Counted from the stretch's first letter, positions 42,927-50,866 are shown. The stretch: DNA of 64,000 nt from Nonomuraea soli (GCF_013761175.1 NZ_JACDUR010000011.1:1-64000), one strand, 5' to 3'. Numbers and translations are program-made. Notes: generated by a model from the letters alone, not told the origin.

Positions 42927-43534
42927 TGCGTCCCAACCTGGCGGGCCTTGACCCGGCCGACATTCGGCACCACATGAGCGATGCGGAGGCCTGGCTGTCC
43001 TTGGGCTCTGTCGAGCTGCGCGCCTGGCGCTTCAACCGGAGCGACCTCCTGGAGTGCATCGCGCTGGCCGACGCGCTGAGTGCGCACGCCGGAATGTGGC
43101 GTCGGGACCTCGAGGCGAGTCTTGAGGCGCTCGACGCCGGGATCGAGGACCGGGCGGTGATCAACCCGGAGCCCATCGTCGAGATCGTCGGCGCGCAGGC
43201 CACGGCGGTCATGGAAGCTCTCGTCCCCGCCGCGGTGCTCGAGCGCCCTGCCGTCGAGGCCGGCCAGCGCCTGTGCGCGTGCGGTGAGGCGATCGGGCCC
43301 GCGACGCCCGAAGAGGTCGAGCACGCCGCGGTGGGCGTTCCCTTGCCCGATGTGAGCAACGAGTGCGCCCGCTGCCGCTCCAAGGCGCCCGCCACCCTCA
43401 CGACGGTCATGACGGCCTGCCCCGCTCACGGCAAGGTCCTCGACTGGCGTGAGGACGCCTGGCGCCACCTCGACGACCTCGAGCCCTGCGACCCGCCCGC
43501 TGAGACACCGCGCAGGAGCCTCGATGTCCTCTAG
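42926..43534 (+). CDS. phage protein with C-terminal cysteine pairs
   Basis: 202 residues; ATG 42926 overlaps the preceding stop by one base. The N-terminal half is helical. The C-terminal half has CACGEAIG and CARCRSKAP, followed by CPAHGK, which suggests a zinc ribbon. No known function. Confidence 0.6.
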   Translation: MRPNLAGLDPADIRHHMSDAEAWLSLGSVELRAWRFNRSDLLECIALADALSAHAGMWRRDLEASLEALDAGIEDRAVINPEPIVEIVGAQATAVMEALVPAAVLERPAVEAGQRLCACGEAIGPATPEEVEHAAVGVPLPDVSNECARCRSKAPATLTTVMTACPAHGKVLDWREDAWRHLDDLEPCDPPAETPRRSLDVL

Positions 43535-43814
43535 CGCCCTCGCCATCGTCATCCTGGCCAGCTCCCTCACCTACATGATCCTCGACGGGCTCTTCGACTT
43601 CGGACTCGCGCGCAGCCTCCAGCGCCTGGCCGCTGGCGGCACCGGGCGCCTGCGTCGCCGGCGTCGACGCCCGCGTTGTCGGCGGCGCGGGTGCGAGTGT
43701 CGGACACGACGGCTACGCCCGCTCACCCGGGTCAAGCTGCAGAGCCTCGTTGACGAGTCACTGCCCGACGACCGCTATGGCCCCCTGATCGACTTCTACG
43801 AGGGGGAGCGGTGA
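43524..43814 (+). CDS. small membrane protein with Arg/Cys-rich segment
   Basis: 96 residues; ATG 43524. An N-terminal helix (about 5-25) is followed by a very basic stretch (GRLRRRRRRPRCRRRGCEC) and an acidic end. It overlaps the upstream gene by 11 bp. Unknown function. Confidence 0.5.
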   Translation: MSSSALAIVILASSLTYMILDGLFDFGLARSLQRLAAGGTGRLRRRRRRPRCRRRGCECRTRRLRPLTRVKLQSLVDESLPDDRYGPLIDFYEGER

Positions 43815-43966
43815 GCTGGGGAGCGCGCCGTACGGCGCCCGTCCAGCTCCTGCGCGGCACCGGCTTGCGCCTGGCAGCCAACGCCCGGCACGGCTACGCC
43901 GTCCTGGGCCTGGTGGCCTGGCTGGTCGGCGCGGCCGCCGTCACCACCCTGGGCGGTGGCGCATGA
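43811..43966 (+). CDS. 51-residue single-pass membrane protein
   Basis: GTG 43811 overlaps the upstream stop (GTGA). The peptide has a basic N-terminus and one helix (GYAVLGLVAWLVGAAAVTTL). Its stop overlaps the next ATG. The overlaps at both ends support a real gene. Confidence 0.5.
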   Translation: MSWGARRTAPVQLLRGTGLRLAANARHGYAVLGLVAWLVGAAAVTTLGGGA

Positions 43967-44274
43967 GCGTGCTCATCGTCGCCTGGCCCCTGTCCGGCTC
44001 CTCCGTCGAGATGGCAGCGTCCATGGCCCGCTCCTGGGCCAGCAGTCGCCCCCACCTCAAGCTGCCGCACCCGCTCCTGGTCGTCACCGCGCCCGAGGTC
44101 CCCGTCGAGCTGACGCCGGACTTCGTCCGCGGTGAGCGTCGCACCCTGACGCCCGGCCGGCGCATCCTGCACGGCCATCACGGGTGGCTGGAGGGCTGCG
44201 ACTGCCGTACCTGCCTCGCGGGCCACGCCGGCTACCTCGCCGGCCTCCAGGGCCGCCAGGAGCTCACGCCGTGA
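43963..44274 (+). CDS. small phage protein of unknown function
   Basis: 103 residues; ATG 43963. Contains HGHHGWLEGCDCRTCLAGHAG, a His/Cys-rich patch that may bind metal. It overlaps its neighbours by 4 bp on both sides. Confidence 0.55.
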   Translation: MSVLIVAWPLSGSSVEMAASMARSWASSRPHLKLPHPLLVVTAPEVPVELTPDFVRGERRTLTPGRRILHGHHGWLEGCDCRTCLAGHAGYLAGLQGRQELTP

Positions 44275-44426
44275 CGCCCACGAACCGCCGGTCCCAGGCA
44301 TCTGGGGGGAGGCCGCGGACCGGCGGCGCGGCCTGGCCGGTGGCCTTACCCGCCACCGGTCAGGCCCGCGCCCTCCTGGACCGGACCGCCGCGGATCGGG
44401 ACCCGCGGCGGTCCACCAGGACTTGA
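44271..44426 (+). CDS. possible 51-residue basic peptide
   Basis: GTG 44271 overlaps the preceding stop (GTGA), which favours translation. The sequence is low-complexity and basic, and its DNA contains two strong hairpins. It may be only the leader of the structured region. Weak call. Confidence 0.3.
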   Translation: MTPTNRRSQASGGRPRTGGAAWPVALPATGQARALLDRTAADRDPRRSTRT

Positions 44427-44500
44427 CCAGCCGATCGCCAGCACACAGCCGGCGATCCACCGCGTGGGCCTGCCGCGACCGAGGGGGACGCGGCGGGCCC
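44330..44500 (+). ncRNA. array of four tandem hairpins upstream of the replication initiator
   Basis: Hairpin 1: 44330-44344 with 44352-44366 (14 of 15 bp). Hairpin 2: GGACCGCCGCGG 44383-44394 with 44403-44414 (12 of 12). Hairpin 3: GATCGCC 44433-44439 with GGCGATC 44451-44457 (7 of 7). Hairpin 4: 44466-44477 with 44489-44500 (11 of 12). The array ends 36 bp before the initiator GTG. None has a U tract, so a structured leader RNA or processing region is as likely as termination. The class is unknown. Confidence 0.5.
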
Positions 44501-44536
44501 ACTGCTTTGCCACTGACGACCACTTGAGGGGGAGCT

Positions 44537-45679
44537 GTGAAAGAGCCTGAGGCGCTGCCTGAGGACTGGCCAGACCACGAGGACCCGGACGGCCAGCAGG
44601 ACGCCGTAGAGACCGGCTACGAGAGCGACAGCGACGGCGACTACTTCGCCCGGGTCATGTACTACGTCCTCGACCATCCGGCGCTCGCGGGACGCGACGG
44701 GCGCTTGGCGAAGGACGCCTACATCTGCCTGGTGCGCTTCGCGAACTGGTCGAGCCGCAAGACGAAGGCGACCAGGGAGAAGCTCGCGGCCGTCATGTCG
44801 ATCTCCACCGACACCTTTGACCGCGGAATTCGGTTGCTCGAGAAGGCCGGAATTGTGGAGGTCGTGAAGGCCCGTGACGCCCAGGGCCGCTGGCGGACGT
44901 CGAGGTACGTACTTGTGGACACATCGGGCGCTCGCGCACGGCGCCGGATCATCGAGCTTGAGCGCGAACTGGAGGAGACCCGCGCGGCGGCAAACCGGAC
45001 ATCTGAAGCGTCACCGCAGGTCGAGTCCACTCCGCAAATTGCGGCTCCGACAGTCGAGCACGAAGATCGCGAATCGGGCAGCCATTCCGCAAATTGCGGA
45101 ACGGTCCAGTCCGCAGATTGCGGAACCGTCCACTCCGCAAATTGCGGACAGTATCTAGAGAAGGTTTTTACTACTAGAGAAGAAGAAACTGATCAAGAAG
45201 AAAAACAAGAACCTGTTCTCGCCGTAGGCGCCGATACGGTCCGTACCGCGCGGGCCTCCGCAACGGCGCCTCCGGCGAAGAAGGAAGATCTTCAGCAGGT
45301 GGCACGGGCGACCTTCGCCTCGATCTCCCGCCGCTACGCCGACGCCCTGCCATCCATCCGCCGCGCCATGATCGCCCGCATCGAGCGTGAGATCGGCGCC
45401 GGACTGGGCCCAGGGGCGATCATCACCTACGCCCGTCGTTTCGCCGACGACGACACCCTCCCGCTCGACAAGCACGCCCACCGCCTGGACCTCACGCTCA
45501 GGCGCCTGCACGCCGACATCAAGGCCGGCGACGCCTGCCGCGAGTGCGGCCACGACCCCGCCGACCGCTTCGGCCCCCTCTGCGACGCGTGCAGGCCCGA
45601 CCGGAGCGAGCTCACCGAGGAAGAGCTCGCCTCCATCGAGTCTGCGATCAAGAGCTTCCTCGAGAGCGAGCCCGCATGA
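44537..45679 (+). CDS. phage replication initiator (lambda O-like layout)
   Basis: 380 residues. GTG at 44537 follows GAGGGGGAGCT. Residues 55-130 form a winged-helix domain: DAYICLVRFANWSSRK, then TREKLAAVMSISTDTFDRGIRLLEKAGIV. The middle (150-235) is a low-complexity linker whose DNA contains four iterons and an AT-rich tract. Residues 240-345 are a helical domain, then a zinc-ribbon-like CRECGHDP...CDACRP and an acidic end. This order, DNA-binding domain, origin-bearing linker, C-terminal interaction domain, is that of lambda O-type initiators. No helicase loader or helicase is encoded nearby, so it may recruit the host helicase. Function is inferred. Confidence 0.75.
   Translation: MKEPEALPEDWPDHEDPDGQQDAVETGYESDSDGDYFARVMYYVLDHPALAGRDGRLAKDAYICLVRFANWSSRKTKATREKLAAVMSISTDTFDRGIRLLEKAGIVEVVKARDAQGRWRTSRYVLVDTSGARARRRIIELERELEETRAAANRTSEASPQVESTPQIAAPTVEHEDRESGSHSANCGTVQSADCGTVHSANCGQYLEKVFTTREEETDQEEKQEPVLAVGADTVRTARASATAPPAKKEDLQQVARATFASISRRYADALPSIRRAMIARIEREIGAGLGPGAIITYARRFADDDTLPLDKHAHRLDLTLRRLHADIKAGDACRECGHDPADRFGPLCDACRPDRSELTEEELASIESAIKSFLESEPA
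45032..45219. other. putative phage replication origin: four iterons plus AT-rich tract
   Basis: The 13-bp near-palindrome CCGCAAATTGCGG occurs at 45032-45044, 45087-45099 and 45135-45147, with a one-base variant (CCGCAGATTGCGG) at 45111-45123. The last three are exactly 24 bp apart. Immediately downstream, 45148-45219 is strikingly AT-rich for this genome, with purine runs such as AGAAGAAGAAACTGATCAAG. All lies in frame inside the initiator gene. Iterons beside a duplex-unwinding tract are the layout of the lambda origin inside gene O. Confidence 0.8.
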
Positions 45680-46182
45680 GCGGGCCCCTCCTGAGCATCA
45701 CCGTCTACGGCACGCCCGTGGGCCAGGGCGCCATCAGCCACAACCGCCGCGGCCGCGGCTACCACAGCAACGGCGCCAAGCTCCTGCCCTGGCGCGCCCG
45801 CGTCGCCGCGGCCGCCATGGAAGCCGCCGGCACCCACCGGCACATCCCGCCGATCACCCCCGGCAGCAGGCCCTCGGGTCCGTGTCAGGTCTGCAAGCTC
45901 CGCAAGGCCCGACACGGCCGCTTCGACGGCGCGCTGTGGATCGAGATTGAGATCCTGCTTCCCCCGGTGGCCAGCGCTCCCGGCCGCCGCTGGCCGACCA
46001 CGCGCAGCAGCTACGACTGGGACCACCTGGCCCGCGCGGTCTGCGACGCGCTCGGCGAGGCCAGCATCTGGAACGACGACTCCCAGATCGTCTCGGGACT
46101 CCTCAGCAAGCGCTACGCAGGCCTCAACGACCCCCAGGAGCGCCCAGGAGCCCTCGTACGCGTCTGGAGGGCCGATAGCTGA
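45676..46182 (+). CDS. RusA-like Holliday junction resolvase
   Basis: 168 residues; ATG 45676 overlaps the initiator stop. The RusA pattern is clear: YGTPVGQGAISHN at the start, LWIEIEILLPP, then DWDHLARAVCDALGEASIWNDDSQIV with the acidic catalytic residues, and a late SKRYA. A CQVCKLRKARHGRF insertion (about 69-83) could bind zinc. It would resolve branched phage DNA before packaging. Confidence 0.85.
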   Translation: MSGPLLSITVYGTPVGQGAISHNRRGRGYHSNGAKLLPWRARVAAAAMEAAGTHRHIPPITPGSRPSGPCQVCKLRKARHGRFDGALWIEIEILLPPVASAPGRRWPTTRSSYDWDHLARAVCDALGEASIWNDDSQIVSGLLSKRYAGLNDPQERPGALVRVWRADS

Positions 46183-46355
46183 TGTCGTGCGGTCACTGGA
46201 CGGGCACAGGCCGTTGTGGACGCCCTCAGACGCGCCTGTACTCCATCGGGCGGCGCTGCGACGACCACACCCCCGCCGCCATCGCCGGCACCCCCGAGCC
46301 CGGCCGTACCGCCACCTGCGCACCCCTGCGCTGCTACTGCGGAGCCTGCCCATGA
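46182..46355 (+). CDS. 57-residue Cys-rich phage protein
   Basis: ATG 46182 shares a base with the RusA stop, and the stop overlaps the next ATG. Cysteines recur through the peptide (SCGHWTGTGRCG, RRCDDH, CAPLRCYCGACP), which indicates a small zinc-binding protein. Function unknown. Confidence 0.55.
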   Translation: MSCGHWTGTGRCGRPQTRLYSIGRRCDDHTPAAIAGTPEPGRTATCAPLRCYCGACP

Positions 46356-46675
46356 GACCCAGCCCCCGCGAGATCAAGAGCTGCCAGGACTGCCACCAGT
46401 CGATCCTTTGGACCACCACCCGGGCGGGCAAACGGATGGCCGTCGACGTCACGCCCGTCGACGACGGGATCACGGCCTGCTACCGCGACACCGCGAGCGT
46501 CTGGCGCTCCCGCGATCTGCGCGCCGCCGGCGCTCTGCCCCCCGCCGCCTGGGAGACCCGGCACACCCCGCACGTGCTCACGTGCGAGGCCCTCAAGCCC
46601 GTCCAGGAGTTCATCCCCGGCATCGCCCCCGTCCTGCACCTCAACACGCGTCGACGCCGCCGGCCTCGACGCTGA
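46352..46675 (+). CDS. small phage protein with cysteine pair
   Basis: 107 residues; ATG 46352. KSCQDCHQSILWTTT near the start and later single Cys residues suggest a zinc ribbon. It ends in a run of Arg (RRRRRPRR). Proteins of this kind are common in actinophage middle regions; role unknown. Confidence 0.6.
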   Translation: MRPSPREIKSCQDCHQSILWTTTRAGKRMAVDVTPVDDGITACYRDTASVWRSRDLRAAGALPPAAWETRHTPHVLTCEALKPVQEFIPGIAPVLHLNTRRRRRPRR

Positions 46676-46694
46676 CTACCAGCCAGGAGCCCTC

Positions 46695-46934
46695 ATGAAA
46701 GAGATCACCCCTGCCGCCCTCATGCGGAAGGTGTTCGCCGCCTACCAGCGGCTACGCCGCCGGTCGAGGCCACCTACGCCAGCGCCGAGCAACCTCGTCA
46801 CGATCATCCACTGCCGCCCTGGATGCGGCGCCGCGCACGTCCTCACGAGCGACGACCTGGACGCCGGCGGCGCGCTGTGGCCGTTCGAGTGCTCATGCGG
46901 CGCCACGCTCCCGAGGATCGAGGCTGACGCGTGA
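46695..46934 (+). CDS. small phage zinc-ribbon-like protein
   Basis: 79 residues; ATG 46695 with AGGAG upstream. A basic N-terminal helix (MRKVFAAYQRLRRRSR) is followed by HCRPGCGAAH and FECSCGATLP, a CxxxC/CxC pair. Stop overlaps the next GTG. Confidence 0.55.
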   Translation: MKEITPAALMRKVFAAYQRLRRRSRPPTPAPSNLVTIIHCRPGCGAAHVLTSDDLDAGGALWPFECSCGATLPRIEADA

Positions 46935-47395
46935 GGCTTGAGCTCAACACCACGGGCGACGTCGCCCGCCTACGCCTGCCCGCTCACACCGATGACGGCC
47001 AGGCCGTCACCGTCAGCGTGCCCTGGCCGGTCTGGCGCGCAGTCACGACCCACGCGGAGAAGACGCTCGGACCGACCCTCGAGAGAGCGCCATGGATCGC
47101 CGAGATCGCGCTCGGCATGACCCAGCACGCGGCGCGATGGGGTCTCGGACCCCGGCACCATGACGGCACCTGCGCGGAGGACTGGGCGGAAGACGCTCAG
47201 ATGACCCGCGATGAGGCCACCAAGGCCGCGCTGGAAGGCGAGCTCACCTGGGCTCACACCGTGATGGCTGGCTTCTACGCCGTCCTGGCCACCGAAGAGC
47301 CCGCCGAGCTCCGCGCCGCCCTGGCCGTACTCGCTGGCGGCGCCGCCAACTGGATTACCGCTATGGATGCGAGAGACACAAATGCACCAGCTTGA
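46931..47395 (+). CDS. phage protein of unknown function
   Basis: 154 residues; GTG 46931. Beta-rich start (LELNTTGDVARLRLPAH), then helices including TRDEATKAALEGELTWAHTV. No family recognised. It overlaps the next gene. Confidence 0.55.
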   Translation: MRLELNTTGDVARLRLPAHTDDGQAVTVSVPWPVWRAVTTHAEKTLGPTLERAPWIAEIALGMTQHAARWGLGPRHHDGTCAEDWAEDAQMTRDEATKAALEGELTWAHTVMAGFYAVLATEEPAELRAALAVLAGGAANWITAMDARDTNAPA

Positions 47396-47849
47396 AGTCA
47401 CACCAAACCTGGACCTAGAGCCCTGGGACCTCGACCAGGAAGCTGTTGTTGAGGGACTCACGGAGCGCATTGGGCTCCTGCCCGGCGGCATGACCACCGG
47501 CCGCCTCGCCGTCCTCGTGTCCATCCGCCTGGCCGACCGTCAGTCCGTCATCGGGTGGACCAGCTGGGAGCTCTGGCAGCAGGCCCAGCACAGGCTCGTC
47601 AGCTCGCCGGCAGCTCAGATCGACCGGCTCGAGAGCATGGGCATCGAGGCGCTCATGACCGACCTCGAGGCCACTGCTTACAGCAAGCGAGCCATCGAGG
47701 AGTACCAGGCGCGGCTACGGGCGGAGGGCGTCCGCTCCTTCGCCGAGCTGCTTGAGGCCCAACCGATGCCGTATCCAGTGCACACCAGCGTGTGCGCTGC
47801 GATGGCCAGAGGGCACGCCGAGATGCTGGAGGCGCAGGCCCATGACTGA
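47382..47849 (+). CDS. phage protein of unknown function
   Basis: 155 residues from ATG 47382 (in-frame ATG 47367 also possible). Mainly helical and acidic, with RLESMGIEALMTDLEATAYS. It overlaps the downstream regulator by 8 bp. Not recognised. Confidence 0.55.
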   Translation: MHQLEVTPNLDLEPWDLDQEAVVEGLTERIGLLPGGMTTGRLAVLVSIRLADRQSVIGWTSWELWQQAQHRLVSSPAAQIDRLESMGIEALMTDLEATAYSKRAIEEYQARLRAEGVRSFAELLEAQPMPYPVHTSVCAAMARGHAEMLEAQAHD

Positions 47850-48162
47850 GCGCACCCCACCTCGGATCATGGCCAACCCACACCCCATCGCCGCCCAGAT
47901 CGAGCGGCTGAGGAAGACCAAGGGCTGGACCCAGCAGCAGCTCGCTGACGCGGTCCCGTGCTCGCAGAGCCTGATCGTGCACTGGGAGTCAGGCGTGCGC
48001 ATGCCCAACCTGCGCACGCTCGAGGCCGCTCTCAAAGCCCTGGGCCACGTACTCGTAGCTGTCCCCGACGCCGAGCTCGGTGGCATCCCCTGCAGAACCT
48101 GCTACGGGCAACCACCGCTCGGATTTCTGTGCACCACATGCGCCGCCGAAGGGACGTACTGA
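47842..48162 (+). CDS. XRE-family regulator with C-terminal zinc ribbon
   Basis: 106 residues; ATG 47842. The helix-turn-helix is WTQQQLADAVPCSQSLIVHW within residues 33-52. The end has CRTCYGQPPLGFLCTTCAAE, a CxxC...CxxC zinc-binding pair. It may regulate middle or late phage genes. Confidence 0.75.
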   Translation: MTERTPPRIMANPHPIAAQIERLRKTKGWTQQQLADAVPCSQSLIVHWESGVRMPNLRTLEAALKALGHVLVAVPDAELGGIPCRTCYGQPPLGFLCTTCAAEGTY

Positions 48163-48163
48163 C

Positions 48164-48610
48164 ATGGGCAGGTACCGCGGTCCATACGGCAAGGGCTACC
48201 GGCGAGTCCTCGAGGCCAAGCGCCGCCAGGAGGCTGACGAGCGCAACGGCATCGCACCCATCGAGCGGACCAAGAGCTTCCGCCGCCTGGTCGAGACCGG
48301 ACGGCTCAAGCCCGTCGAGGTGAACGACGTAAACGACTGGTGGCCCGCCACCCCGACACCGCAGTGGTTCAACAGCATCGTCAGGTGGTTCTCCGCGGCC
48401 AAGGTCGAGATCGACGACACATATCGATACGAGGTCTACTGCGTCAACAACCAGCTCATCGCCCGCTTCTTCCAATACGCCCGGGAGGCGGACGGACGGG
48501 TTGCCGTAGACCTCCAGCGTGAGGAGATCTGCCGTCGCCAGCCCTTCCTGGTGGCCGTCGACGAACTGCCTCCGCCCGTGGAGACGTACGTGCCCACGAG
48601 GGCCGTGTGA
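48164..48610 (+). CDS. phage protein of unknown function
   Basis: 148 residues; ATG 48164 immediately after the regulator stop. A basic start (YRGPYGKGYRRVLEAKRRQE) is followed by an aromatic-rich middle (DWWPATPTPQWFNSIVRWF). No known family. It overlaps the next GTG by 4 bp. Confidence 0.55.
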   Translation: MGRYRGPYGKGYRRVLEAKRRQEADERNGIAPIERTKSFRRLVETGRLKPVEVNDVNDWWPATPTPQWFNSIVRWFSAAKVEIDDTYRYEVYCVNNQLIARFFQYAREADGRVAVDLQREEICRRQPFLVAVDELPPPVETYVPTRAV

Positions 48611-49242
48611 CCCCAGCGGAGGAGATCGACGATCTGCTCTCCGAGCTCGCGCACCTCATGGAGCGGCTCGGGGAGCTCTTCGCCGAGCCCGTCGCCGACC
48701 CCACCCAGGGGTCGGCTCAGCATCACAAGGTGACCGGCAGTCCGGAGCCCTGGCACAAGGAGGCCGCGGCCGCCTACTTCGACGCCCACGCAGGCCTGCG
48801 ACGCATCGAGGGAGATCTGATCTACGTTGTATCGGGCGCCTCTCGCCCAGGACGTCCCGGCTCGGACGTACACACCCGCGCGGCAAGCGCCGCGATCAGG
48901 CGTCTGGTGCGCGGAGTGCCTGACGAGCTCGCGCGCATCGTGCGAGACGAGCTGGCCCGCTGGGTCGAGGCGGCCAAGCAGGTCGGCGACATCGGCGAGG
49001 CGGAGCGGTGGGCGCCGATCCACGTACCGCGCGGGCAGCTGCCCCCGGCCTGCCCGCACTGTGGAACCTTCAGCCTGCGCGTGGCCGTGGAGTCCCGCCG
49101 CGTCATGTGCTGGCTGACCCGCTGCGTCGACGACGCCGGCCGCCGACCACAGGGTCACCTCGAGCGCTCCCGCTACAACCTCGACACCGCCGTCATCCGC
49201 TGGGTCGACGGCAGCCAGACCTACTACCGCGAGGCGACATGA
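48607..49242 (+). CDS. phage protein with zinc-ribbon-like region
   Basis: 211 residues; GTG 48607. Long N-terminal helix (EEIDDLLSELAHLMERLGEL), then a helical middle and CPHCGTFSLRVAVESRRVMC near 145-165. The last residues (GSQTYYREAT) overlap the next ATG. Similar actinophage proteins exist without assigned function. Confidence 0.6.
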   Translation: MTPAEEIDDLLSELAHLMERLGELFAEPVADPTQGSAQHHKVTGSPEPWHKEAAAAYFDAHAGLRRIEGDLIYVVSGASRPGRPGSDVHTRAASAAIRRLVRGVPDELARIVRDELARWVEAAKQVGDIGEAERWAPIHVPRGQLPPACPHCGTFSLRVAVESRRVMCWLTRCVDDAGRRPQGHLERSRYNLDTAVIRWVDGSQTYYREAT

Positions 49243-49376
49243 CCAAGCACAAGACCGAGACCATCGTGCGCGTCTTCGACGAACGCGATCATCTCGTCAC
49301 CGAGACGGTCACCGTCACCGTCACCCACCAGCCAGAGACCACGCAGGAGGAGGCCCTCGTTGGCATGTACCTCTGA
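49239..49376 (+). CDS. 45-residue phage protein
   Basis: ATG 49239 overlaps the preceding stop. Beta-strand-like and Thr/Val-rich (LVTETVTVTVTHQPE). Overlaps support a real gene; function unknown. Confidence 0.45.
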   Translation: MTKHKTETIVRVFDERDHLVTETVTVTVTHQPETTQEEALVGMYL

Positions 49377-49599
49377 CGGTTGGACCCTGTTCGAGGCAGA
49401 GGTCCAGCTCGATCCAAGAATGACACAGACCGAAATTCGGTCCATGATCACCCTTTTCGGGATCAACCCGTGCGGCCAGTACCGACCACCCGGCCGCCGC
49501 GGCCGTGCATACGCCACCTACAGCCCCACGCTTCTGATGCATGCGCACGCCATCGTTGTGCGCGCCCGAGTTGACCTCAGCCGAATTGGCGTGAGCTAA
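49360..49599 (+). CDS. small phage protein of unknown function
   Basis: 79 residues from TTG 49360, which follows AGGAGGAGG. Contains TEIRSMITLFGINPCGQYRP. No family recognised. Confidence 0.45.
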   Translation: MACTSDGWTLFEAEVQLDPRMTQTEIRSMITLFGINPCGQYRPPGRRGRAYATYSPTLLMHAHAIVVRARVDLSRIGVS

Positions 49600-49678
49600 T
49601 TGGCCCTGGCGAGCCATGCCCGAAACCAGGCGGCTCCGACACCCGAACCCCTCCGCGCGGCGGCGCTCTACGCCTACT

Positions 49679-49709
49679 GTTCGAATCCTCATTCGAACGG
49701 GTACGTTCG
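49679..49709. promoter_or_regulatory. double palindrome upstream of the 49,714 gene
   Basis: GTTCGAAT (49679-49686) and ATTCGAAC (49691-49698) form a perfect inverted repeat. An overlapping one, CGAACG-GGTA-CGTTCG, spans 49694-49709. The stretch 49600-49713 otherwise shows no confident gene. Likely an operator. The GAAC/GTTC spacing of six differs from the actinobacterial SOS box. Confidence 0.5.
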
Positions 49710-49713
49710 GCAA

Positions 49714-49965
49714 ATGCCTACCGATCTGCCCCCACTTGTCTGGAATGGCGGCCGTCGCCGCTACCTCCTGGCCTGGGAACGCCGCTCAGATGGCTGGTGG
49801 GCACACCTGCACCACCTCGAGATCAGCCCCGAACCAGCCTTCAGCCTCGCCGACGTCTTCGTCACCGTCGACGACTGGCAACCCGCGGCCGCGGTCGAGC
49901 AGATCGTCGGCCAGGACTACAGCAAGGTCGGCCGCACCAATGCGGCACCCGAGGACTGCCTTTAG
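49714..49965 (+). CDS. small phage protein of unknown function
   Basis: 83 residues from ATG 49714. The sequence PLVWNGGRRRYLLAWERRSD is followed by an aromatic stretch DGWWAHLHHLEISPE. An in-frame TTG at 49600 would extend it, but that extension covers the double palindrome and looks non-coding. Last rightward gene before a bidirectional hairpin. Confidence 0.5.
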   Translation: MPTDLPPLVWNGGRRRYLLAWERRSDGWWAHLHHLEISPEPAFSLADVFVTVDDWQPAAAVEQIVGQDYSKVGRTNAAPEDCL

Positions 49966-49980
49966 GGAAACGTTCGCAGT

Positions 49981-50017
49981 GGCCAGCACGTCCCGGCCAA
50001 GTGGGGGCGTGCTGGTC
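49981..50017. terminator. hairpin between convergent phage genes
   Basis: GGCCAGCACG (49981-49990) pairs with CGTGCTGGTC (50008-50017), 9 Watson-Crick pairs plus one G-U. It lies exactly between the rightward gene ending 49965 and the leftward gene ending 50035, so it can terminate both. Confidence 0.65.
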
Positions 50018-50034
50018 GGTCGGGCGTGTGGGTG

Positions 50035-50781
50035 CTACTTGGTTAGCTCGTTCACCAGCCAGCCGACGACTCCGCCCAGCGGAAGGCTGACCGCGGCAAT
50101 GCGTATGTCGTCCTGCTTTCGTTTCCAAAAGCTCGGCCTTTGCTTCGCTTCGACATTGATCAGCACGGCTGCGCGGATTCGAGACAATATGAATCCCAGT
50201 GGAGCTGCGACGAATAACGCAATGTAGAGAACCGTATGCGTTGTAGGGATGTAGTAGTCCGTAGATCCGATAGGGATGTTCGGGTTGAAGCCCACGGTGG
50301 ATTCAAAGAAGGCAAGCAGCATCGCGAGGATCAGCATCCCCATAGGCAGGTAGAGCCAGAGCCTACTGCGTTGCGTGGGCATGAAAGAGCCGTCTTTTGA
50401 GGCTAATGACGGGCCAGGCAATATGAAGGTAAGGCGTCGCCGTCGCTTACAGATCTCTCGTACTCGAGCTGATACGAGAAACACGGTGGTGTTTGGCTCC
50501 GTTAGGGCCATGAAGGTGCGATCAGGCCCTAGGTAGACTTCGATCTTGGCGCTGCTGGCGCGTGCAGTCAGCGAGACGTACTCGAGGCGCTCAGGCATCG
50601 TGGCAAAGTCCTCTGGAAGGTCCGCCTCGACGCCATCGTTGCTCTCAATCTGAAGATCGCCGATCTCGGCAACCGCCGTCGCGATTGCCTCCAGATCTTC
50701 GCGGAACAATCGAACACATCCCAAAGGGTGCATCTCGACGCGCGTCTTGGTACGCCGAACAGTCATGGTCTGATGCTGCAT
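50035..50781 (-). CDS. low-GC membrane protein, probable prophage moron
   Basis: About 248 residues from ATG 50781; in-frame alternatives are 50766 and 50826. The soluble N-terminal domain (1-145) contains LRLFRED-like and VEADLPEDFATMPERLEYV segments. Two or three membrane helices follow: LWLYLPMGMLILAMLLAFF, TVLYIALFVAAPLGFIL and a C-terminal AAVSLPLGGVVGWLV. It is on the strand opposite to its neighbours and its GC content is visibly lower, near half. Those are the traits of lysogeny-expressed morons. A defence or exclusion role is an inference; the family is not recognised. Confidence 0.6.
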   Translation of the reverse strand: MQHQTMTVRRTKTRVEMHPLGCVRLFREDLEAIATAVAEIGDLQIESNDGVEADLPEDFATMPERLEYVSLTARASSAKIEVYLGPDRTFMALTEPNTTVFLVSARVREICKRRRRLTFILPGPSLASKDGSFMPTQRSRLWLYLPMGMLILAMLLAFFESTVGFNPNIPIGSTDYYIPTTHTVLYIALFVAAPLGFILSRIRAAVLINVEAKQRPSFWKRKQDDIRIAAVSLPLGGVVGWLVNELTK

Positions 50782-50866
50782 GAAGTGGGCCCGCGGAGAA
50801 ACCAACGTGTTCCAACTGCAATACATCAATTGAACGCAATCGGTATGAGCTGAGCCCAGGACAGAG

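Noticed and set aside
49694..49709. LexA/SOS box
   Set aside because: GAAC and GTTC are present but separated by six bases rather than four.
49670..49710. tRNA T-arm, from the GTTCGAATCC string
   Set aside because: No acceptor, D or anticodon arm can be paired around it; the string is explained by a perfect inverted repeat.
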